64,000 bases of DNA from positions 124,001 to 188,000 of the forward strand of contig JAPJBO010000410.1 of the NCBI GenBank assembly GCA_030068145.1, read 5' to 3'. Of this stretch, positions 57,143 through 64,000 are shown piece after piece. Each line of letters begins with the position of its first letter. Positions within the stretch are counted from its first letter, which is position 1. The stretch is from Diplonema papillatum. Taxonomy: Eukaryota; Euglenozoa; Diplonemea; Diplonemida; Diplonemidae. Both the position numbers and the translations under genes were made by a program. Below the pieces are notes generated by a model. The model had not been told where the DNA came from. It made no database searches and worked only from the letters and a program-made list of their open reading frames with translations.

Positions 57143-58049
57143 TCTGCACGCCACTCCGCCGTGTAGTTCCCCCAGTCCACGAAAGTGAACCCATACGATA
57201 TCATGTGGCGACACTTAGAATGGTCGTCACTAGGTGCTACCCCTTGGCTACCACGTTAGACGGCCCAGCTGGGTACGCAACGCAGATCCGCCGGTCTTGA
57301 TTCATTGGCACATCATTTGTATTCCCGCCCCGAGTATGTTCTTCATACTCATTATATCTAGCATCCTTCTATCGAGAACGATCGCGTGGAGTCAAAACAA
57401 CTGCCATTTAAGACTTATCGAGGCGAGGAGGACGCGGTGCCGGGCTAAATGTAATTGACTCGCTCTATTGAATACAATCTGTTGTCTCCCACCCCCCTCC
57501 ATCATTTGGTTAAGCAGAGCGGCAACATGCGTAGCGTTGTTTTGTCTCTCGTGCTCCTGCATGCATTCCGACTAGAGTCAGGCAGACCAGATATTCTTTC
57601 CCCCACGCTGTCAGTGTTCCTTCCTCCAGAGTAGGTTGGATAGGGATATTGCAATTGATCCACCAGTGCGCGTCTTCAGTAAGAAGATGCTCACACCGCC
57701 ATCGGCTGGCGTTCACTCCCCCAGATTTTCTCCATGAGCAGTGCCGGTACAAGCCTCCCCAACACACGATATAATATTTTACGGCTCCTCTCATCACTCC
57801 ATAGCGCCCTTTCGTTCTCCGTTCACTTCAAAAAAATGAAAAAAAATGAAAACCAGAACACCTTGCCCCGGGCCATCACTTTAAACACATCCTTCACGCC
57901 TTTCTTTTGCGCACCATGATAAGGCGCTCCGACGACTACGACGTTGCAGGGCGATTTGCGGCGTTTCGGGGAGCATCGGGTGGAGGGGCTCCCTCGGAGC
58001 ATGGACGACTGACCGGGAAAAGCGGACGGGGAAAAGTCGGCGTCCACTT
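57143..58049. other. no gene recognised
   Basis: No domain-bearing frame or clear repeat is visible. The right end leads into a family A element. Confidence 0.45.
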
Positions 58050-58268
58050 CTTAATACGCACCTGCTTTGTGGGAAATGCTTGGGGAGACTGCCAGTTGCG
58101 ATAGATCAAAGGAGGTAAATGTGCTGTAGCCCACACGAAACACAGGTAAATCTGGGTTTAGTGGCTGGCGTAAGCGTTCAACAAAAAAGACCCACTTTGT
58201 AGTTGTATTGTTTTCTCCCCCCTCTAGCCTCCTTCGAAATGAGCACAAGGCAGTCCCTCGAGTATTTT
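58050..58268 (+). mobile_element. MITE-like family A, full-length copy
   Basis: Uninterrupted copy of the element described at 1043-1618, sharing CACCTGCTTTGTGGGAAATG at the left and GCAGTCCCTCGAGTATTTT at the right. It is the longest of the intact copies. Confidence 0.8.
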
Positions 58269-59084
58269 AGCTGCTTGCACTTGACGGATGTAGTGTATTC
58301 GGAGGCGGTGCAGTCGTTTTCGCAGCACACACACAGTTTCTGAGCAGGACTCCACCGTGCAAACTGTACATCGAGATTCCTCCGCCCCACAGCACGGTTC
58401 ACCGAGGCTGAGCGTTGCGCTTGGGCGACTGTATTGGCGGGCCACGATCCATGCAGGCCAGGAAGACAGCGAGTTCCCGATGGCCGGTAAATCTGTGGTG
58501 GTCTTTTGCTCATGAATCTCCGCCCTTCTGGGTAGACCAGGGGTGCTTGGTTCCTTCGTGGGGTAGGGCCTACCGTTTCGGCAGTTGCGCGGGTTTAAAT
58601 GACACGGCTAGCACGACACGCTTGTCATTTCATTCAGAATTGACGGGGCATAAGTGACCGACACAGCGAGCCGCCTGTGCACGACAGAGCCCGGCCGCTT
58701 TTTGTCCCGGCTCCGCGGCTCCGCGAGATTCGGGTCCAGACCAGGTGGGCAGTGGTCGGTTTTTGAGATGACCGATGGTCGGTCACGGCTGGCGACCGTT
58801 TTTGGCCCCGCCCTTTGTGTAGGAATTGCCGCTGGCGGCACCGTACACCACCCACACCGGACCATGTGTGCGGCTTTGGCCTCCGTTGCTGGCGACTATC
58901 CCCGGCGTCTGCAACTGCACTTGCCCGATGTGCTGTGGTCGCGCGAACATGGAATAAGCGTCCACTCCTCAGCACCTCTTGCCAAACCTTGCCCAGGCCA
59001 TGTCTCGCGGTCGTAATCGTACTTCTGCCGCCGTTCAACTCTTCGGTAATATGAAAGGACCCTGACAGGACCCTGAAGGACCCC
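58269..59084. other. no gene recognised; weak open frame
   Basis: A plus-strand frame at 58654-59016 is open for 120 codons and GC-rich, but starts with a non-ATG codon in most readings and has no motif. A minus-strand Cys-rich piece near 58280-58420 (CVCCENDC) may be a decayed coding fragment. Confidence 0.35.
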
Positions 59085-59310
59085 TGTTTTGCCGGAAAAG
59101 GGGGCCCCCCAGCAACCCAAAACTCGAAACCTACCACTCGGGTGGTCCCAAAATGCTCGGGAAATCCGAAATAACTGGTCGGATGCTCGTTCTGGCTGAA
59201 ATAACGGGCTGCGGAATGCAAAAAAAACAAAGGGAGCAGAATCACCTACACAAGGCAATTCCTTAAGGACAAACCTCAGAACCCCAAACTGGGAGTCGCC
59301 AGAAATACCA
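59085..59310 (+). repeat. dispersed repeat family E copy
   Basis: Match to 25690-25945, sharing CCAAAACTCGAAACCTACCA, GATGCTCGTTCTGGCTGAAA and AAGGCAATTCCTTAAGGA. The order of landmarks is rotated relative to the other copy, as if both were cut from a tandem array. Confidence 0.65.
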
Positions 59311-59375
59311 GATCCGGATTTGGTGCCCGCTTGGACAAGTCCGTGGTCGAAGCGGGCCTGCGGGCATAAGATACG

Positions 59376-59518
59376 TCTCAGAAGCTGGAGCTAAAACTGG
59401 AGCTAAAAAGCGGGTGTCACACCCGCTTTTCGGGTGCGGGTTTACACGCGTTTCGGTTGTGGTACACCCGCTTTTTCGGGTGTGACTCGGGCACACCCTC
59501 TAACTCAAGCTTCTGAGG
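59376..59518. mobile_element. inverted-repeat element holding a 46-bp-satellite-like core, copy 2
   Basis: The ends TCTCAGAAGCTGGAG and CTCAAGCTTCTGAGG are inverted repeats. The core reads CACACCCGCTTTTCGGGTGC, then TTTACACGCGTTTCGG, then CACCCGCTTTTTCGGGTGTG, so the landmarks of the 46-bp satellite occur about 1.4 times. At about 143 bp this is a plausible ancestor of the array in AAA intron 2. Confidence 0.65.
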
Positions 59519-60374
59519 CTGGACCTCACCGCGTACCTTAGAAAATGTGCCCATTTTCAATTTGTGACAAAGACGTTGCCACGCGGGGGCCCCTGGGCCC
59601 CCTATCGTTCCTCTACGAAGGTTCTGAGCTCGGATTGGCCACTGGATGACTCACGGCGAGGCACACTACGAACTCGTGCCAGAAGCGGTTGGCGCTTTCA
59701 ATGTTTCTGACCCAACACTCCCCTCCCTCTCGGCTCCCAGTGATTTTGCCCTGATTCGATCAATCGTTGCTGAAGATGAACCCGTGTTGTGCGAAACAAA
59801 TATGCGGCGTTTTCTGGGGGCAGCAACGGAGAACTGCAGGTTCTCGTTGGAATAGGTATTCATCTTCTCAGAGCTTCGATTTTGTACGAGAAGGAGTAGT
59901 GGTTTGAACTTGACATGCGGCAACAATCTGTTGATGATAGACTGCACAAGTGGTAGTAGTTCATGCGCATGCCAATGCACATGAACTACTACCACTTGTG
60001 CTTCGATGTCTACCTCAACATTATGTGTCAGAACACTCCTGTGCTGACTGATCTGGCTCTGGGGGGACCGCAGAACTGAACCGAACCTACCACCACCAGG
60101 TTTTTGCCGACTTTCTCTTCACTCCCCCCTCCCACAACCGACTTCGGAAAACAAAGCGCGAAAAAAAAAAAAAAAAACAACAACGACCGGAACGAGCGCG
60201 AAGAAGACTCCCGCCGGAAGAAGAACACGAACGAAAGCCGTGGCCGAACGAAGCCGTCGCCCCGGCACAATCCGCCCAACCCCGCCGCCTCCCGCGGAGC
60301 GTCGGCCGCCGGCGAAGAACTGCTCCCGCCCGCCCCCCCGTCCGGCAGTGAACAAGCTGTTCCGCCCAGCCCCG
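59519..60374. other. upstream of the membrane-protein gene; small open frame
   Basis: A plus-strand ATG frame of 69 codons (59646-59855, containing FALIRSIVAEDEPVLCETNM) looks protein-like but is unrecognised. A perfect hairpin lies at 59944-60001. An A-run follows at 60159-60175. The segment 60180-60374 is open and in frame with the next gene but lacks an ATG. Confidence 0.4.
59944..60001. repeat. 58-bp perfect hairpin
   Basis: Arms of 22 bp (59944-59965 and 59980-60001, GCACAAGTGGTAGTAGTTCA and complement) pair perfectly around a 14-base loop. It lies about 370 bp upstream of the start at 60375. It could be a tiny foldback element or an RNA hairpin. Confidence 0.85.
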
Positions 60375-62910
60375 ATGGCCTCCTCCACCTGCCCCGACGA
60401 GGACCCGAGTACGAGGCCGAGAACCGCGCCGTATGCGAGCGACGTCGCGAGCTCGGAGACCAGCCGGGCGGTGTCCGATGAGGCCGCCAGCTCCCCAACG
60501 CGGCGCGACACGGATAGCTCCGCCGAGGCCGGGCAGTCGAGGAGGCGGTGCCGGACGCTCGGCAGCTTCGGGCACCGCTCCAGCGCCGAGAGCGAGCCGG
60601 CCTTCGGCACCGGCAGCCCGCTGCGGGTCGACACGTCGGCCGGCAGCGCGGGAGTGGAACCGCGGTGCGTTTCGAGCTCGGGTGGCGGCTCTGCGCAGAG
60701 GGAGCCTTCCGGTGTTGTCGGGCAGTCCGAAGCGCCGGCCGACAAACCGCCGGCTGCGGGGTCAGCCCGGGACAACGCCAGCGACGACGAGTGGGAGGAA
60801 GGTTCGAGTGTCAGCGGGGCGAGCGAGATGCGGGTCATGGAGAAGCACGTGCAGAGCCTGCTGAACCCGAACGCCCGCAGAGACTTCGTGTTCCGGGTGT
60901 TGGCCGTGGCGCTCGCGTTGATCGTCGGGGCGCTCGTCGTGAAAGAGCTGTCCGAGCTCGTCGCCGTGAGCAACGCCCTCCGCAACGAAGGGGCCCGCGT
61001 CACGACGACGTTCACCTGCCCGGCCGACCTGCCTCCCAACTCCGCCATCTCCTACGACCCATCGACCGGCTACACCCTCGGCTACGGCGCGCGGGCGGCA
61101 ACCATCGCCACGACGTCTCTCGCCGGCGCGGGGGCTTCGGACCCGCCGGCTGTAGCCCATGTCGCGAAGCTGGCGTCGCTGCCGCGGCACCAGAGGCAGG
61201 CGTTGCCGACGGCTCTGTTCTTGTCCCGGGCCGCTTTGAATCGAACCGCGGTCATCCTGCTCACGTACGCCGACGACAGCCGCCAGGTGGAGCGCAGGTG
61301 TGGTTTGTTTTAATGGCGTTCCGCAGGCTTCCCCCGGGTCAGTTTCGCGGGCGTCGAACAAAATTGCTCTCCAAAATCCAAGTCAAGGCAGGACCGACCT
61401 CCCCGCGTTTCGCGAGCAAAGCGAAGAACGCAAATGTTCATTTTCCGCCTACTCCTGCCTTCATAAGCGAACTCGTGCTACCCCAGCCAACGTACCCCCT
61501 TCGAGAGTTTTACACCCTGTGCACGCGAAGAAAAAAAATTCCTTTAAGTGTTGCATCGTTGTTATTGATCATGAGTTGCTATTGATCTGCTGTTGTTACT
61601 CTTTGTCAGACCTACCTCCGGAAGTGTTCTACACCAGCACCTTCTTCGAAGAAGACTGGCTAGCAGCAATCATGCATGAGAGGCGGCGATCTGTCTAAGC
61701 ATTGAATTACGATATCCCCATCCACAGGTACGACTTCGCCTTGCAGCACGCCGCGATCCTCTCCGTCAGCGGGCAGCCTGTGTCAGCACCGGAGGGCGCC
61801 TGGCACTTCGCCGTCTGCTTCGAAACGACCGGCGGCGCGGTCAGCTGCGCGGGCGTCGACGTGCCGGCCGCGAACGGCGGCCCGGTGGCAGTGGCGGGCG
61901 CCGTGGCGGTGTTCCCGGAGCAGCAGCAGCAGCAGCAGCAGGGGCGCACGGTCCTCCTCGCGTCTGCGTCGCCCGGGTCTTTCCGGTACCTCGCGGTTGC
62001 GTCGTCGCCCGCAGACGCGTCGCGGTACTTCGTCTTCGAGCGCCAACCCCTCGGCACCCTGTCGATAACAGCCCGAAGCGTCTCGTCGCACTACTTCGGC
62101 CGGGCCCTCGACATTTTAGTCCTGCCGGAACCGGCCGGCGACACCGCAGACGGTTCCTCCTTCGTCCTCCTCGGCCAGCACGGCGCGCTGGTGGGCAGCT
62201 TCGGCGCCGCGGCGGTAGCGGAGCGGCGGGCGCGCTCGCTGCGGTGCGGGGACGCGGGGCGGCTGCCGGAGGGCTTCGACCTGCCGGCCGCGAGCGGCCG
62301 AGTGGCCGTCGCGTGCAGGGGCGGCGCCGTCTTCACGGCGACGCTGCTCAGCAACGGCAGGTACCTCACCGACCTCGCGGTGGACGCCGTCGTGGCGCGC
62401 CCGCAGCCCGCGTTCGAGCCGCTGTCGGTTGTCCCCGGGGAGCACTCGTTTTTGGTCGTCGGAACCGTCGCCGGGGCGACCGGCGCGTCGTCGGTCGCAG
62501 CCGTCCGCATCGCCCCCGGAACCGAGGGCCCCGCGCGCCTTGTGGCGAGCGAGCTGTCGACCGCGGCCCGGGGGGCTGCGACGGCGTACCTGCCGGGCTC
62601 CGGCGGGCGCGTGCTGGCGCTGGACGCCGCGCAGCGGACGGCGGCGACGCTGGCCGTGTCGTGGGTCGGCGGCCTGCGCCTCGTCGGCGTCACCGCCGCG
62701 CCGTGCCGCGGCGGGGCGGCCGCGCCGCTCCTGCAGCTCGGGCTGCTGCCCGTTGAACAGCGGGCGCCAGCCATCACCGCAGGGTTCCCCGTGTACGCCA
62801 CCGCGGCCGGCCGCCTCACCAGCGACCCTGCCGGCGCCGCTTTTGAGGTGCCGGTCGGCCTGGCCGTCAGTCCCGACAAAATCTACGTCGACGTCCTTAG
62901 TAGGCATTGA
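60375..62910 (+). CDS. single-pass membrane protein with large C-terminal domain (2 exons)
   Basis: Exons 60375-61297 and 61728-62910 join in phase 2 across a GTGTGG..CCACAG intron (ERR-YDFALQ) to give about 701 residues. The first 165 residues are Ser/Arg/Glu-rich and look disordered. One membrane segment lies at about 171-193 (FRVLAVALALIVGALVV). The remaining 500 residues, probably lumenal or extracellular, are Ala/Gly/Val-rich with repeated beta-strand-like patterns (SFVLLGQHGALVGSFG, HSFLVVGTVAGATGASSVAA), suggesting a beta-propeller-like fold, though this is only an impression. Seven Gln occur near residue 375. No family was recognised. Upstream in-frame sequence lacks an ATG. Copies of its 3' end lie downstream at 63150-64000. 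Confidence 0.7.
61637..61722 (+). repeat. dispersed motif in the intron, shared with the 17.1-17.5 kb region
   Basis: The segment with TTCTTCGAAGAAGAC, ATCATGCATGAGAGGC, CTGTCTAAGCAT and ACGATATCCCC matches 17092-17180 and 17386-17460 in order. Here it ends directly at the intron acceptor. Confidence 0.6.
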
Positions 62911-62999
62911 GAGGGAGGAAAGGGAGAAGGAGGGATAGGGCAGCCCGATACTACCTAATTAATCCGAGAAATGAGCGTCCCAAATTTAATTCTCGCGGA

Positions 63000-63091
63000 A
63001 ACGTTCAGGTCCTGGTGTCACAGTTGTACCCAACCACTGTACATGGCGTACCCTGGCAGCAACACAAAAACCCTTTGCGAAAAAGGGTGTC
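63000..63091 (+). repeat. direct repeat, copy 1 (copy 2 at 63388-63483)
   Basis: About 90 bp (CGTTCAGGTCCTGGTGTCAC through CCCTTTGCGAAAAAGGGT) occur identically at 63388-63483. The two copies bracket the duplicated exon fragment at 63150-63388. CCCTTTGCGAAAAAGGGT has short inverted ends. Confidence 0.9.
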
Positions 63092-63149
63092 GCGTGGACG
63101 AAACAGGCATTGGATGAATGAACCCCCCGGGCGGGTGCATCTTCGGTAG

Positions 63150-63388
63150 CCGCCGTCTGCCTTGCCCTCGGCACCGAGGGCCCACGCGCCTTGTATCGAT
63201 CGAGCTGTCGACCGCCGCCCGGGGGGCTGCGACGGCCTACTTGCCGGGCTCCGGCGGGCGCGTTGCTGGTACTGGACGCCGCGCAGCGGACTGCGGCGAC
63301 GCTGGCGGTGTCGTGGACCGGCGGCCTGCGCCTCGTCGGCGTCACCGCCGCGCCGTGCCGCGGCGGGGCGGCCGCGCCGCTCCTGCAG
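63150..63388 (+). pseudogene. broken direct copy of the membrane-protein exon 2
   Basis: This matches 62510-62745 with several small indels, so the frame is broken in its first half, though the later part still reads DAAQRTAATLAVSW and GGLRLVGVTAAPCRGG. It sits between two identical 90-bp repeats. Confidence 0.85.
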
Positions 63389-63483
63389 CGGAAACGTTCA
63401 GGTCCTGGTGTCACAGTTGTACCCAACCACTGTACATGGCGTACCCTGGCAGCAACACAAAAACCCTTTGCGAAAAAGGGTAC
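63388..63483 (+). repeat. direct repeat, copy 2
   Basis: Identical in its core to 63000-63091; see that entry. Confidence 0.9.
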
Positions 63484-63492
63484 GAAACAGAG

Positions 63493-64000
63493 GCTGCCCT
63501 ATCCCTTTTCCCTTTCCCCTCTCTCAATGCCTACTGAGGACGTCGACGTAGATTTTGTCGGGACTGACGGCCACGCCGACCGGCACCTCAAAAGCGGCGC
63601 CGGCAGGGTCGCTGGTGAGGCTGCCCGCCGCGGTGGCGTAAAAAGAATCGGGAAGGTGTGACTGACATTCTTTGATCCTGTTGGTTCGGGCTTGTTCAGG
63701 AGTGCTACCATTTACCGGGATATTACTAGTCGTCGAAGCCAGCCCCACCCCGAATTCTTCTGGTGTCGATTCGAGGTGGTCGTGCTCGTCTAGCCATGCG
63801 TCTTGCTCCAGTTCCCTCAGTAAACTGCAAAACCCTGCGGTGATGGCTGGCGCCCGCTGTTTAACGGGCAGCAGCCCGAGCTGCCGCGGCACGGCGCGGC
63901 GGTGACGCCGACGAGGCGCAGGCCGCCGGCCCATGACACGCCCAGCGCCAGCAATGCGCCCGCCAGAGCCGGGGCAGGTAGACGCCGGTGCTCCGAGCCA
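63493..64000 (-). pseudogene. inverted, interrupted copy of the membrane-protein 3' end (runs off the window)
   Basis: Read on the minus strand, 63832-64000 matches 62590-62790 with deletions and a frame change. About 56 codons of unrelated sequence follow (63655-63831), then 63493-63650 matches 62795-62940 including the stop (YVDVLSRH) and the 3' flank. The insertion happens to keep the frame open. This copy is head-on to the parent gene, so the region can fold back over several hundred bases. The parent copy at 60375 is the intact one. Confidence 0.8.

Noticed and set aside
62091-62907. 260-codon minus-strand frames opposite the membrane-protein exon 2
   Set aside because: Antisense shadows produced by high GC content.
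1-64000. LTR retrotransposon or virus-derived element
   Set aside because: No pair of long direct terminal repeats enclosing gag-, pol- or capsid-like sequence was seen. The direct repeats at 17.1-17.6 kb and 63.0-63.5 kb enclose host gene sequence.

Overview
This window reads as nuclear DNA of a repeat-rich protist. My best guess is a diplonemid (Euglenozoa). The single-exon cathepsin-L-like peptidase at 14844-15818 resembles kinetoplastid cruzipain/brucipain more than other papains I know. Several genes start just after a pyrimidine-rich AG, as spliced-leader acceptors do. Genes are GC-rich at third positions and sit far apart, with GT-AG introns full of repeats. No spliced-leader RNA gene, rRNA or tRNA was found, so the assignment is an inference.

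Layout, left to right. 1-1.6 kb holds two small terminal-inverted-repeat elements. 1.96-7.16 kb is a 36-bp satellite with an inverted block near its right end. 7.3-11.8 kb holds a small two-exon gene (9516-11259), a telomere-like array in its intron, and broken copies of both exons around it. 14.8-15.8 kb is the cysteine peptidase. 17.1-19.0 kb is a first exon of an unknown gene behind a duplicated 5' region. 19225-22485 is an apparently intact piggyBac-type transposon between TTAA sites. 23.2-24.2 kb is a decayed minus-strand element with C2H2 fingers. 24.5-26.4 kb is a partial two-exon gene. 26.4-36.9 kb is mostly small dispersed repeats and microsatellites. 36956-38899 encodes a pentatricopeptide (PPR) protein.

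The main structure is one seven-exon gene, 39675-56503, rebuilt here from phase-compatible GT-AG junctions. It encodes a protein of about 1,156 residues with two AAA ATPase modules behind two winged-helix-like segments. Intron 1 (4.6 kb) is packed with terminal-inverted-repeat elements. Intron 2 (5.4 kb) is almost all a 46-bp satellite whose unit resembles the core of short inverted-repeat elements found at 56.8 and 59.4 kb. Intron 6 carries a broken copy of part of exon 7. A two-exon single-pass membrane protein (60375-62910) follows. Its 3' end has been copied directly and in inverted orientation up to the right edge of the window.

Two themes recur. Exon fragments are copied next to, or inside introns of, their parent genes at three loci. 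Short inverted-repeat elements seem to have seeded larger repeats. The genes show no shared pathway: a lysosomal-type protease, a probable organelle RNA-binding PPR protein, an AAA machine, a membrane protein and unknowns. Introns found here mostly start GTATGC, GTGCGC, GTACGC, GTGTGC or GTGTGG rather than GTRAGT.
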